Below are positions 51,054 to 60,390 of a stretch of DNA of 64,000 nt, one piece after another (the first letter of the stretch is position 1; every line of letters begins with the position of its first letter). The notes beneath the pieces were generated by a model, which saw only the letters and a list, made by a program, of their open reading frames with translations, was not told where the DNA came from and did not search any database. The position numbers and the translations under genes are program-made. The stretch comes from Prevotellaceae bacterium UBA2744 (GTDB taxonomy: Bacteria > Bacteroidota > Bacteroidia > Bacteroidales > Bacteroidaceae): NCBI GenBank assembly GCA_002353575.1, contig DEJQ01000007.1, positions 98,814 to 162,813 on the forward strand, written 5' to 3'.

Positions 51054-51656
51054 ATGACAACAGGACAGCTTGTCTTGCCTACGGCTTACCTGCCTCCGAT
51101 ATCATGGTTCGCTCAGCTCTGTATGGGCGAACCTGTCATTATGGAGCAGTATGAACATTTCCATAAGCAGACAATACGTAATCGCTGTACTATCGATGCG
51201 CCCAATGGAGTACTCAACCTGACTGTACCCATCGATAAATCGAACTTCTCCGCCGGTGCCAAATGCCTGATGAAGGACGTACGCATCAGCTACCGTGAAG
51301 ACTGGCAGCACCAGCATTGGAATGCCATCCAGTCCTCATATTTCAACTCCCCATTCTTCGAATACCTGCAGGACGATTTCCGTCCTATCTACCAGCAGCA
51401 CTGGACCTACCTCATGGATCTCAACGAGGCACTCATCGCCAAATGTTGCGAACTCATCGACATTCAGCCCTTGCTTTCCCGCTCCGATGACTTTATCCCT
51501 AAGACATCGTCCCTCACCCTTCATCCATCATCCTTCACCCCTCATCCATATTATCAGGTTTTTGCCTACAAGCATGGTTTCCAGCCCGACCTCTCCATCA
51601 TCGACCTCATCTTCAACCTTGGTCCGGAAAGTCTTTTATACCTGCATAAACTCTAA
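51054..51656 (+). CDS. WbqC family protein
   Basis: A 200-aa protein of the WbqC-like family, found in surface-polysaccharide and amino-sugar contexts. LPTAYLPPISWFAQLCMGEPV is the usual start, then HKQTIRNRCTIDAPNGVLNLTVPI, and YREDWQHQHWNAIQSSYFNSPFFEYLQDDF. A Thr/Ser/His/Pro-rich stretch near residues 148-162 is a divergent loop. The reaction is not settled. It starts 7 nt after lepB, the last plus-strand gene before the capsule locus. Confidence 0.85.
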   Translation: MTTGQLVLPTAYLPPISWFAQLCMGEPVIMEQYEHFHKQTIRNRCTIDAPNGVLNLTVPIDKSNFSAGAKCLMKDVRISYREDWQHQHWNAIQSSYFNSPFFEYLQDDFRPIYQQHWTYLMDLNEALIAKCCELIDIQPLLSRSDDFIPKTSSLTLHPSSFTPHPYYQVFAYKHGFQPDLSIIDLIFNLGPESLLYLHKL

Positions 51657-51779
51657 TCGATTAGAAGCCCTCAAGGTCTTCTATTGTGTACAACACTATC
51701 TCAATACCATTTGCCATTAAATCAGCAAGACGGTCAGCAATCTGTGAGTGTCGTCCTTACGCTCCTTGTACTTACAATA

Positions 51780-52020
51780 AAGGTGTCATGTAAAGCGGAA
51801 GATAGGTGATACCATCCTCTACTTTATAGTCAGCTGCATGTAAAACAGTAGGAGTGGTCATATCGTCAGGCTGCATAGGAACCAACTTTTTGTGAGTCTC
51901 GAAGTTAAAATCAGCTGGTAGAACTCCTACCCTGACCAGTTCCTCTTGCAGGGTCTGTACGAAGTCCAGTAGGTTCTCCGGCTAACCACTACCTATATTA
52001 TATATAGCGTATGGAGGAAT
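51780..52020 (-). pseudogene. Remnant of a UDP-glucuronate/nucleotide-sugar 4-epimerase
   Basis: On the minus strand, from about 52020 downward, PPYAIYNIGSG, a stop codon, then PENLLDFVQTLQEELVRVGV and VPMQP match the C-terminal part of NAD-dependent UDP-glucuronate-type epimerases. The TAG replaces one codon after IGSG. Similarity fades after MQP, and the whole N-terminal half is missing. The rest of 51657-52063 holds no intact gene, though a short open stretch near 51661-51740 reads like the end of an unrelated protein. It probably was the last gene of the capsule locus. Confidence 0.65.
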
Positions 52021-52063
52021 AGGAAGAAGACAAGGACTATTTCAAATTATCTTCATAATAGTC

Positions 52064-52252
52064 CTATAAAAAGACATACGTCAGGATGACAAGAAGAATC
52101 ATTACCACTGAAAGGGCGAATAGAATTATTTTCATCCATTTGTCTGCACTGCGTCGGAAGGCGATCGAAGAGAGGCTCTGCCGCTTGAAGCGCGAGCCAT
52201 AGTCTTCTTCGTGATGGTGGTGATGGTGCGAATGTTTATCGGACATACTCAT
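52064..52252 (-). CDS. His-rich one-helix small membrane protein
   Basis: A 62-aa protein: residues 7-14 are HSHHHHHH, followed by an acidic EED, a basic segment (RFKRQSLSS) and one membrane helix at about 40-62. The ATG overlaps the stop of wza (ATGA), so it belongs to the exopolysaccharide operon. The natural seven-His cluster could bind metal. No family is known to me; a membrane subunit of the export machine is conceivable but speculative. Confidence 0.65.
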   Translation of the reverse strand: MSMSDKHSHHHHHHEEDYGSRFKRQSLSSIAFRRSADKWMKIILFALSVVMILLVILTYVFL

Positions 52253-53061
52253 TTTTTTAAGATGTTAAACAATAATGATGCCACAGAAACCAGTATGCTT
52301 GTTGATGTAAGCCATAGTGTGGTGGACTGACCCACGCTGGAGTTGCGTGCTTTCACCTTGTTGGGTTCAACATAAACAACATCGTTCTGCTGAAGGTAGT
52401 AGCAAGGCGAGTTGATGATGTTGGCATCGTTGAGGTTCATGGTGTAGATGTGTTTTTTGCCATCGGCATTCTCACGAATGAGTTTCACACGGTCACGGAC
52501 ACCGTAGATAGTGAGGTCGCCAGCCTGAGCCAGTGCTTCGAAGATGTTGATTTTCTCATTGTTCACGGTGAACATACCGGGACGGGCAACCTCGCCCAGT
52601 ACGGATATTTTATAGTTGGCCATGCGCACTGTAACCACGGGGTCTTCCTTTCCATTCAAGTAGCGTATGATACGATCGTGGATGAGTTTCTCGCATTCTG
52701 CCTTCGACAGTCCTCCGACTTTCAGTGTACCCAGCACAGGAAAAGATATGGTGCCATCATTGCTCACCAAGTAGGTCTGCAAAGCACGGTTGGAACTCAC
52801 TGACTGGCTACCTGTCAAAGAGTTTCCCAACGTTGGAGATACCACCAGGTTGAAGGGAGCTGAAATCTCTGGATTTACTGTGGTTACCGTAATTGTCAGT
52901 ACATCTTTGGGCATGATACGTGCCTCGTAGAGAAATGCCGAACTGTCGGCGTCAAATGTGTCGCTGTTCTGTATGTATGCCACATTCTTAGGCGAAGCGC
53001 AGGCTGCGAGCAGCAGGATTGCAATAGCTGCAATCACGTAGGTTGTTACATTCTTTGTCAT
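52249..53061 (-). CDS. Polysaccharide export outer-membrane lipoprotein (Wza-like)
   Basis: A 270-aa outer-membrane lipoprotein of the Wza family. MTKNVTTYVIAAIAI precedes lipobox LAAC (Cys21). A poly-export domain (YEARIMPKDVLTITVTTVNPE) and SLBB domain follow, with FPVLGTLKVGGLSKAE and ISVLGEVARPGMFTV. The start at 53061 is preferred to an ATG 15 codons upstream, which lies too far from the lipobox. The C-terminal about 25 residues are hydrophobic and could form the outer-membrane helix. It is coupled to the His-rich small gene. Confidence 0.88.
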   Translation of the reverse strand: MTKNVTTYVIAAIAILLLAACASPKNVAYIQNSDTFDADSSAFLYEARIMPKDVLTITVTTVNPEISAPFNLVVSPTLGNSLTGSQSVSSNRALQTYLVSNDGTISFPVLGTLKVGGLSKAECEKLIHDRIIRYLNGKEDPVVTVRMANYKISVLGEVARPGMFTVNNEKINIFEALAQAGDLTIYGVRDRVKLIRENADGKKHIYTMNLNDANIINSPCYYLQQNDVVYVEPNKVKARNSSVGQSTTLWLTSTSILVSVASLLFNILKK

Positions 53062-53075
53062 ACTTTCTATCGTTT

Positions 53076-53522
53076 TTAGTGAATATTCAAAAATCGTTTC
53101 CACCATGGACGATGGTGACGGCGGGTAGCGTAAGAATCATTGCCGGAAGCAGTCTCGCTTATCAGCTGGTACCAGCCAGTACCGTGAGTAATCATCGAAT
53201 ATATCGTTCCCCAATCCGGCAGCCCCCCTATGTTCCGGTCATCAATGAAGATGTCAACTTTAATTTTTCTGCTGTAGTATTCATTCCCACTCTCGGTCTC
53301 TTCAGGATAGTCACGATTGATGGCGTAGAACTCGATGCCTCGCTCGCGGCACCATTCCACAGCATCGTCCAGAAGTTTTCCCTCGCGCACGCTCCACAAG
53401 ATGAGCCGATGATGGTCGGCAATCAGCATGCGCAGTGTCTGGACGGCGAAGGGCTTTTCTTCGCCTATTTCGGGATAGCGGTGCTCCACTATCGTTCCGT
53501 CAAAGTCTACTGCTATTGTCAT
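53076..53522 (-). CDS. Small HAD-family phosphatase in the wzc-wza gap
   Basis: A 148-aa protein starting MTIAVDFDGTIVEHRYP. Asp6 and Asp8 of DxDGT are the nucleophile and general acid of HAD phosphatases, and IDDRNIGGLPDW carries the later Asp pair. The cap region is minimal. Its ATG overlaps the wzc stop (ATGA). Possible roles are dephosphorylation of Wzc tyrosines or of a sugar phosphate, but HAD enzymes are not classic tyrosine phosphatases, so this stays open. The last 20 residues are basic. Confidence 0.75.
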   Translation of the reverse strand: MTIAVDFDGTIVEHRYPEIGEEKPFAVQTLRMLIADHHRLILWSVREGKLLDDAVEWCRERGIEFYAINRDYPEETESGNEYYSRKIKVDIFIDDRNIGGLPDWGTIYSMITHGTGWYQLISETASGNDSYATRRHHRPWWKRFLNIH

Positions 53523-56056
53523 TTCTTGATGGAGTTATCGTCTTTCAGGCCATAATGACTGTCGGCATACATACCATAATGACCATAATTACCATATTTT
53601 CCGTAGTTGCCATAGCGTCCGTATTTGCCGTAAACGCCATAGCCGTAGTAGTAGCCGTACTTGCGGCGCGACATGTCAATACCGTTGATGGCAATGCTCG
53701 CATTTGGAAGCTTGCCCTCATCTGCCAACTGGTTGAGCAGACCGAAACTTGACTTGGGCGTGTAGTCGGCCCGGCAAACCAGCACACAGCAGTCAGCATG
53801 TTCCGCAATCTGCAGCGTATCAGTGACAAGCCCTACGGGTGCCGTGTCGAAGATGACATAGTCGTATTGTTGCTCCAACAGGCTTATCACCTGCTGAAAC
53901 GTTTTGCGTGCCAGCAGTTCGGAGGGGTTAGGCGGTATAGGTCCTGACAGTAGCAGGTGCAGGTTGTCGCTGACACCAGACTTGACAATCTGCTTCTGTA
54001 CATCCTCGAGCGTGACCTGCTCCTTAGTAAGCAATGTGGTGATACCGAGGTTCCTGTCAGCAATGCCAAACAACCGCCCCAGTGCCGGCTTACGTATATC
54101 AAGTCCGCAAAGCACCACCCTCTGTCCCAGCAGGGCAAAACTCATAGCCAGGTTGGCGGCACAGAAAGTCTTGCCCTCGCCCGAGATACTGGAGGTAAAG
54201 AGAATTTTCTTCTCATGCTCCTTCAGCAGGAATCTCACGTTGGTTCGCAAGGAGCGGAAAATCTCGTCCATCTGCGTATTCTTGTTTTCATGCACCACAA
54301 TGCCTGCCGATGTCTTCACATCGTCGCTGGCCATCGGTATGTCGGCAATAATAGGCAATGTGGTGAGACTCTGCACATCATCGTGCCCCTCAATACGGTA
54401 ACGCAGCAGACCAATGAGCCAAATAATTGACAAAGGCAAGGCAAACGCCAACAGCAGGGCACTAAGAAACACCAGCGCCTTTTTGGGTTGCACAATTCCT
54501 TCGTTGAGCGGCTCGTCAATGAGCCGTCCCTTGTCGGCAGTGGCTGCGAGCGAGATACTGTTCTCCTCGCGTTTCTGTAGTAGCAGCAGCAAGATGCCCG
54601 ACTGCACCTCCTGATGGCGGCCAATCTGTGTCAGAACCTGTTCCTGGGCCGGCGCACCAGCCACCTGGCCTTGGTACTTTACATATTGCTCCATAATACC
54701 CTGCCGGGCGATGTCGGCTGAATGACGGGCCTGCAACAATGCGGTCGAGATACCGGCAGCCATGTCGTCGATGGTTGCAGTGAGTGTCTGCACCTGAGGC
54801 GCATTCTCATTGGCAGCGGTCAGCAGGCGGTTGCGATTGAGCACGGTCTGGTTGTAGTCCTTGATGAGCTGTGTGGTAGCTCCGTCGGTGAGTCCTACGT
54901 TGGAGGGTATCACCTGATACTTGTTGCGAGGGTCTCCGACATAATCGCGCAGATAGTCGATAAGTCGGATCTGGGCATCGGTTTCCGACAAGCGAGCAGA
55001 AAACTGGTTGCTCATCTGTACGGCCTGTGTAGCATCAACAGAGAGACCGGTCACCGCATGACTGCGTTTATAGTTGGCAAGTTCATCTTCAGTAAGTCCT
55101 AACTCTTCGTTGATTTTCTTCACGCGCTCGTTGATAAACTCTTCGGTGCGCAGTGCCACCTCGTTTTTGTCGGCATTGGCCGTGCGGTTATAGCATACGG
55201 CCAACCGACGCAGAAAGTCCATGCCACGTTGCGGGTTCTTGTCGGTCAGGGTTACCATGGCAATGTCGGTGCGCTTGCTGGTGGGTTCTACTGTTATGGC
55301 CGACAGATAGTTGGTAGCCACCAGCATTGGTGGCAGAATAGTGACAATATAGGTTTCGTCTGTCTGCATCTGAAAACGATCGGAGGCGGTCAGCGTCAGT
55401 GTGCCGAGACTTGTTTTGATACATGCGGGTAGTGAATCTATGTTCTCCTGAAAGAGTTGGATCTGATTTTTCTTTTCGTATCCGGGATGATATGATTTTC
55501 CTTCTACAAGGTAGCCATCTTTTTTTCGCGTTATTTCCATTTGAATGCTGGATATTTCGCCCCATTCCATATAATCCTTGTCAAGACTGTCGAGCACAAC
55601 CGGATCCAGTTCTACGTTGACAGCCTGTTTACGGTAAACGATTTTGTCCATGATATGCCCCTTGAAGCGGAAATCGGCATTCAGATGCAGTTCGCGTACC
55701 ACATCGCGCATCAGAATGCGCGACTGCATGACCTCTACTTCGTTGTCAATACCCGTGGAGTTGGCCACAAATCCCAAGTCCATCATATTGGAGAGCATCT
55801 GTGAAGCATTCTTGTTCTGTTTCTGCTCGTCTTTTATCAGCATGCGGGCAGACAGTTTGTAGGTTGGCTCAGTGTATCGCAGATACAGAATGGCTCCACT
55901 CACGAAGATAATAAATGAGAAGAGGATGTACTGCCAGTTGAGCACAATCATCGGAATCAGTTTTTTAAACTTCATCCCTGAACTTGAACGCTCTTGGGAA
56001 TCAAGAAGATCCTCTAGCAGTTCTAAGTCGATTTTTGTTTCTTTTGAATGATTCAT
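53519..56056 (-). CDS. wzc: Tyrosine autokinase Wzc with YG-repeat tail
   Basis: An 845-aa polysaccharide co-polymerase and kinase. Two membrane helices (about 41-60 and 525-550) flank a periplasmic Wzz-like domain with coiled coil. The cytoplasmic kinase has Walker A SGEGKT (about 625-630), VVLCGLDIRKPALGR and YDYVIFDTAPVGLVTD. The tail at about 799-836 holds 14 Tyr in units such as YGKYGRYGNYG, the autophosphorylation cluster. It drives chain length and export with Wza. It is followed by the HAD gene and wza. Confidence 0.93.
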   Translation of the reverse strand: MNHSKETKIDLELLEDLLDSQERSSSGMKFKKLIPMIVLNWQYILFSFIIFVSGAILYLRYTEPTYKLSARMLIKDEQKQNKNASQMLSNMMDLGFVANSTGIDNEVEVMQSRILMRDVVRELHLNADFRFKGHIMDKIVYRKQAVNVELDPVVLDSLDKDYMEWGEISSIQMEITRKKDGYLVEGKSYHPGYEKKNQIQLFQENIDSLPACIKTSLGTLTLTASDRFQMQTDETYIVTILPPMLVATNYLSAITVEPTSKRTDIAMVTLTDKNPQRGMDFLRRLAVCYNRTANADKNEVALRTEEFINERVKKINEELGLTEDELANYKRSHAVTGLSVDATQAVQMSNQFSARLSETDAQIRLIDYLRDYVGDPRNKYQVIPSNVGLTDGATTQLIKDYNQTVLNRNRLLTAANENAPQVQTLTATIDDMAAGISTALLQARHSADIARQGIMEQYVKYQGQVAGAPAQEQVLTQIGRHQEVQSGILLLLLQKREENSISLAATADKGRLIDEPLNEGIVQPKKALVFLSALLLAFALPLSIIWLIGLLRYRIEGHDDVQSLTTLPIIADIPMASDDVKTSAGIVVHENKNTQMDEIFRSLRTNVRFLLKEHEKKILFTSSISGEGKTFCAANLAMSFALLGQRVVLCGLDIRKPALGRLFGIADRNLGITTLLTKEQVTLEDVQKQIVKSGVSDNLHLLLSGPIPPNPSELLARKTFQQVISLLEQQYDYVIFDTAPVGLVTDTLQIAEHADCCVLVCRADYTPKSSFGLLNQLADEGKLPNASIAINGIDMSRRKYGYYYGYGVYGKYGRYGNYGKYGNYGHYGMYADSHYGLKDDNSIKK

Positions 56057-56076
56057 ATCGTTAATTATTTTTATAC

Positions 56077-57108
56077 TTATAACAAATCTATTTCCTTAAG
56101 AAGACTTGGAGTAATCACATGGTCAACACGATACTTCGCAGCCTCTGCCTGACAACATGTTCGCATGCTTAGAATGTCAACCTGTCCTTCGATACACTCC
56201 TGCATCTTGTTGGCAAGGGCTTGTATATTATGCACCGGTATGAAAAGTGCCGTCTCACCCTCTCTGAGGAACTGCCGGTTGTGTGCCCAATCTGATGCTA
56301 TCAGCGGCAGTCCAGCGATGAAAGCATCGATGAACACACCCGCGAAGCCCTCGCTCTTCCAGTAAGTGGGAAATAACATTACATCGTACTGGGCAAGCCT
56401 GTCATATCCTGTAGGTTGAGTGAAATCGAGATAACCTTGATAATGTACGTTGGGAAGCCCCTTCAGTCCCGATTCAAATGCAGGTCTGTAATGTTCATCC
56501 ACCTTTCCATAGAAATCTACTATGAACTTTTCTGCCAATCCGTGACTATTGAGTTGCTTTGCCGCCTCTATGATATAGTCACAGCCCTTTCCTTGCATGA
56601 TGCGCGAAAGGAACACGAAGCGGAAAACGCCTTTGGGCTGCCTAATGGCTGGATAATAGGGTATGGGCTTACAGTTGTAAATCTGTCTCACGCCCTTGAT
56701 GCCGCACTCTTTCAATTGTGTGACCATGAGAGGGCTCTGGACAAGGGTATGCTTGGCAATTCCGAAGATATCAGCCCTGAAAATGCCCTTTTGGACATTG
56801 TCAGCAAAAGCGCCCCCGATTACCCAGTGGATGATGTCGCGCCGCAAGCCGACAACTTTGAATAGTTTCAGAATGCCATACACATTCTTTGCCGAAGTGG
56901 AGAAAACGATGGTGGCCTTTGGCTGGCTGACGAACGCCCACAAAGCCTGCAGGAACACCCATGGGTGGCGGTTCTTCTGATAGAAGTCCAGCACGGTCAC
57001 CCGGCAGTACTTCCTGAGAGCCGTTATCAGATGCTGGTTTTTGGCCGTCTCGCCATCCACGGGTGGTTTCCCTTGGTTCACCCAGCCAACAAAAATTACG
57101 TTTTTCAT
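56077..57108 (-). CDS. GT4 family glycosyltransferase
   Basis: A 343-aa GT-B enzyme starting MKNVIFVGWVNQGKPPVDGE. FVFLSRIMQGKGCDYIIEAAKQL is the start of the C-terminal donor domain, and SEGFAGVFIDAFIAGLPLIAS contains the E-x7-E-like motif of GT4 family enzymes. It overlaps the next upstream transferase by 4 nt (ATGA). Donor unknown. It is the last glycosyltransferase before wzc. Confidence 0.86.
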   Translation of the reverse strand: MKNVIFVGWVNQGKPPVDGETAKNQHLITALRKYCRVTVLDFYQKNRHPWVFLQALWAFVSQPKATIVFSTSAKNVYGILKLFKVVGLRRDIIHWVIGGAFADNVQKGIFRADIFGIAKHTLVQSPLMVTQLKECGIKGVRQIYNCKPIPYYPAIRQPKGVFRFVFLSRIMQGKGCDYIIEAAKQLNSHGLAEKFIVDFYGKVDEHYRPAFESGLKGLPNVHYQGYLDFTQPTGYDRLAQYDVMLFPTYWKSEGFAGVFIDAFIAGLPLIASDWAHNRQFLREGETALFIPVHNIQALANKMQECIEGQVDILSMRTCCQAEAAKYRVDHVITPSLLKEIDLL

Positions 57109-58208
57109 CTTGTCAGTGCTGTTTTATATGCTTCATAATATTTTGCGGCACAAATCTCCATGGAGAAATGCTGCTCGTAGTGCTTCCGGATCCTTTCGCG
57201 CGGGATGCGCCCCTTTTCGCTGATGGCCTGCCGGACTCGTCTGTAGAACTCCTCGTCATCGAAACTGTCAGTCAGGTAGCCCGTGATGCCGTCCTCAACC
57301 ACATCCACAACCCCTCCAGCCGGCGTGGAGATGGGTACGACCCCCATTGACATGGCTTCGAGCATCGTCATGGGTAGCCCTTCATAATCGCTTGAGAGGA
57401 CAAAGAAGTCGGCCAGCTTCATATAGTCGCCCACATTGCTTTTCGGACCTAAGAGGAATATGCACTTGCTGTCTTTCAGCTCTGCCAGACACGCTTCGTA
57501 ATGGTCGCCCAGCACTATCAGTATAAAGCGTTCGCCCTCCTTTTCCAATCGGAGGAAAGTGCGGAAGAGTCGTCCATGATTCTTCTGCGGATGATGGCGT
57601 GCCACATGGATAAAGACCGTTGTGTCTGGTTGATGTTTCAGCAAGTCTATCTCCTTTGTAACGGATGGTAAATCCTGCGTTACAGTGAGTGCCTCACTCC
57701 CATTCGGAATACATATATCATTATTGACATGATACGTTTCGCGATAGGACCCGCGGCATACCTCAGAGATGGTGACAGGCTTCACTCTGTTCCTGGTAAA
57801 CAGATAGCACATGACGGACCGCTTGAGGAATCCGGACTTTTCTTCTATTCGCTTTGCCAGATTATGTATGGTATGGAAATAGTGCACTTGGGGAATTAAC
57901 AATGCCGGAAAGAGCAGTAACACTGCACTAAAATGCGTATGAACCACATCGGGACGTTCTTGCCTGATGGTCTGATACACTCTCCAGAAGGCTTTCATCT
58001 GCAATCCCATCTGGCAATGGAGATTGACGTGGCGCACACGGGGTGACAGGTCTTTCAGATAAAAGACATTTTTGGGGTCTGCATCGTCCAAGACGGATAC
58101 AAGCACGACCTCATCGTCTTCTTTCGCCGCAAACCTGTTGCACAGGCTTACGGCCACGCGCTCTGCCCCACCCCCTCCAAGCGAAAGTGATATGTGTAGT
58201 ATCTTCAT
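57105..58208 (-). CDS. GT4 family glycosyltransferase
   Basis: A 367-aa GT-B enzyme. MKILHISLSLGGGGAERVA is the glycine-rich acceptor-side loop; HVARHHPQKNHGRLF opens the donor domain and SSDYEGLPMTMLEAMSMGVVPIST holds the conserved Glu pair of GT4. It overlaps both neighbouring transferase genes by 4 nt, so the three are translationally coupled. The substrate cannot be predicted. Confidence 0.88.
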   Translation of the reverse strand: MKILHISLSLGGGGAERVAVSLCNRFAAKEDDEVVLVSVLDDADPKNVFYLKDLSPRVRHVNLHCQMGLQMKAFWRVYQTIRQERPDVVHTHFSAVLLLFPALLIPQVHYFHTIHNLAKRIEEKSGFLKRSVMCYLFTRNRVKPVTISEVCRGSYRETYHVNNDICIPNGSEALTVTQDLPSVTKEIDLLKHQPDTTVFIHVARHHPQKNHGRLFRTFLRLEKEGERFILIVLGDHYEACLAELKDSKCIFLLGPKSNVGDYMKLADFFVLSSDYEGLPMTMLEAMSMGVVPISTPAGGVVDVVEDGITGYLTDSFDDEEFYRRVRQAISEKGRIPRERIRKHYEQHFSMEICAAKYYEAYKTALTR

Positions 58209-59383
58209 TGTCCCGGGTATTTATAACACGCCAAATACTTCTCCGCAATGGGTTCCCATTGCATGTCTGGCATCCATGTTTCCATGATGTTCTTTCTCAT
58301 CGCAAGCAGTTTCTTCTTGTCGGAATATAAAGTTATGATGCCCTCAGCAAGCTGGTCGGCGTCGCAAGGCTTCACCACGATGCCCGTCTTTCCATGCTCT
58401 ACGGCATCTGCCAGTGCCCCCACATCGGTGACGACCATTGGCACCCCAAGGGTGAAGGCTGTCTGTACGACTCCGCTCTGCGTGGCATCCTTGTAAGGAC
58501 AGACGGCAAACTCGCAAGCCCGCAGCATACCAACCAGTTCGCTGACGCTGATGTAGCGGTTGATGATGCTGACATAGTCCAGCCGGCGATATGGCTCCAC
58601 GTCGAAATAGAATCTCCCGCCACCGGCTATCACCAACATGAGTTCGGGATAATGGCTGTGTACTGTTTTCATCGCCTCCAACAGATATTCCACTCCCTTG
58701 TATTCCACAATCTGACCGAAAAAGAGGATGAAGGGCTGCCCCCTCCCGTCCCTCCTCATGGGGATCTGGGGGGCTTGCGGCTGGACATGCAGGATGGCGC
58801 TATACATGCCCAGCTTGTTGATGAAGATATGGCTGTCGGGCACATGGTAATGTGATGCGAACGATGCCCTCTGCCTGTCGTTGAGCAACACCAACTTGAG
58901 GATGTGCCTAAAGGCCAGCTGTCTGTCAGCCTCTGCTTTCTTGTTTGCAAAACCCGAATGCTGGAAAGGGTCGTGCACGGTCAGCACCAACTTCCGTTTC
59001 ATCAGATACAGCAGTTTCTGTGTCAGGTATGGCGGTCGTGTGAGATGTATCACATCCGGCTTTTGCAGCATGAAACGGATAATCATTCTCATCATAAGCA
59101 GCAGGTTCACAGGATGATATTTCTGCTTGTGCTTCTGATTAACGACGTAAACGCGCGAGAGGTCGAGCAAGTCATGGAACTCGCTGAACTCCGGGTAAAT
59201 CTCCGTGGCAGGGTAGATGCCGGTATGGGGATACAATGTCTTAAGGTCAATCAGCGTAGAACGCTTACTGAACGACGCTATAGAGATATAGTATCGCACG
59301 TCATGCCCCATGCGCTGCAATGCTGCCACTAACGGGAAGTCGCAGTCGGCAAACGAGGGTGAACTGTAGTATATAATCTTCAT
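58205..59383 (-). CDS. GT4 family glycosyltransferase
   Basis: A 392-aa GT-B enzyme starting MKIIYYSSPSFADCDFPLVA. FILFFGQIVEYKGVEYLLEAM opens the donor domain, and ATQSGVVQTAFTLGVPMVVTD replaces the usual E-x7-E segment with a Q/T-rich variant, as seen in some GT4 subfamilies. The start at 59383 fits the family better than an ATG eight codons upstream. It overlaps the next gene by 4 nt. Confidence 0.83.
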   Translation of the reverse strand: MKIIYYSSPSFADCDFPLVAALQRMGHDVRYYISIASFSKRSTLIDLKTLYPHTGIYPATEIYPEFSEFHDLLDLSRVYVVNQKHKQKYHPVNLLLMMRMIIRFMLQKPDVIHLTRPPYLTQKLLYLMKRKLVLTVHDPFQHSGFANKKAEADRQLAFRHILKLVLLNDRQRASFASHYHVPDSHIFINKLGMYSAILHVQPQAPQIPMRRDGRGQPFILFFGQIVEYKGVEYLLEAMKTVHSHYPELMLVIAGGGRFYFDVEPYRRLDYVSIINRYISVSELVGMLRACEFAVCPYKDATQSGVVQTAFTLGVPMVVTDVGALADAVEHGKTGIVVKPCDADQLAEGIITLYSDKKKLLAMRKNIMETWMPDMQWEPIAEKYLACYKYPGQ

Positions 59384-59412
59384 CTGGAGGGGATTGGCGA
59401 TTGACAAATTTA

Positions 59413-60384
59413 CTATTTATTTTTCCTGTCTCCATAGAGCCATACGAACCTTTTCCTGAGCCGGAAATAGATGCCATCAATGAGGAAGGCGAAGAAATAA
59501 ATCAGCGGCCTTTCCCAGAAGTGTCCGTGTGTGGCAAAGAACATGGCAAAGGCTTCCTTGAGGCATTCTTTGCTCACAAACCGCCTATAGAGATGTATCT
59601 TGTAGATAAAGAATGCGCGGTTAGTGGCGTAAATGTCCTCTTTGTCACCGAAATACATATATGCCCAGTTCAGCATCTCCACATCTGCCCTCAACTTGCG
59701 CTCTGCCACCTGGCGCGACATATCGGGCGTGATGTTCTGTGAACTCTGGCGCCAACAGACTCTGGCACCGGGGATGGTACACATGCCTTTCTCCCCACTG
59801 AATATAATCCACGTCGCCACGTCACTGCCCCAAGCCATGTCGTATCTCATGAAGCCGCCGCTGTGTTCATATATCCTGCGTGAGAATACCTTCTCTACGG
59901 CAAATGCAAAATACCTTCCGGCATTCTTCCCCCGATAGAACCGATAAGACGACAGCACGGCAGGATAGTCTTCTTTCCGGCTTTCGAAATTTCCATGTTC
60001 GTCAATCCTGTCAATATCAAAATGATAGAGGTCGAATGAGCCCTTGGTTGTATCTATCTGACGGAGGAGCGCCTCTACGCAGCCGGACTCCATCACGTCG
60101 TCATCTGAGAACAGCCAGATGTAAGGCTCATTCTGACTCAGAGCTATGCAGCGCTCCCATTGCGCCACAAGGTCTGTGCCGCCCAGATTGCTGTCAAACC
60201 GTTGATACACCAAATCTATCTTGTCACGATAGACCTCTACGATGCGGTCTATCGGCTCAGGACTGCTGTCGTCACCCACATACAGGGTGAAGTCCTTGCA
60301 TGTCTGCGCCGCTATCGAGTCGAGCGTTGCCGACAGGAATGTGGCCTTATAGGCGGGGATGACAATAGCAATACTATGATTCAT
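59413..60384 (-). CDS. GT2 family glycosyltransferase
   Basis: A 323-aa GT-A enzyme. MNHSIAIVIPAYKATFLSAT opens it, YVGDDSSPEPID near residue 36 is the nucleotide-binding segment, and WLFSDDDVME near 93 is the metal-binding DxD. The C-terminal 30 residues are hydrophobic and basic (PLIYFFAFLIDGIYFRLRK), suggesting membrane attachment. It begins 6 nt after the polymerase gene. Confidence 0.87.
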   Translation of the reverse strand: MNHSIAIVIPAYKATFLSATLDSIAAQTCKDFTLYVGDDSSPEPIDRIVEVYRDKIDLVYQRFDSNLGGTDLVAQWERCIALSQNEPYIWLFSDDDVMESGCVEALLRQIDTTKGSFDLYHFDIDRIDEHGNFESRKEDYPAVLSSYRFYRGKNAGRYFAFAVEKVFSRRIYEHSGGFMRYDMAWGSDVATWIIFSGEKGMCTIPGARVCWRQSSQNITPDMSRQVAERKLRADVEMLNWAYMYFGDKEDIYATNRAFFIYKIHLYRRFVSKECLKEAFAMFFATHGHFWERPLIYFFAFLIDGIYFRLRKRFVWLYGDRKNK

Positions 60385-60390
60385 GAGCAG

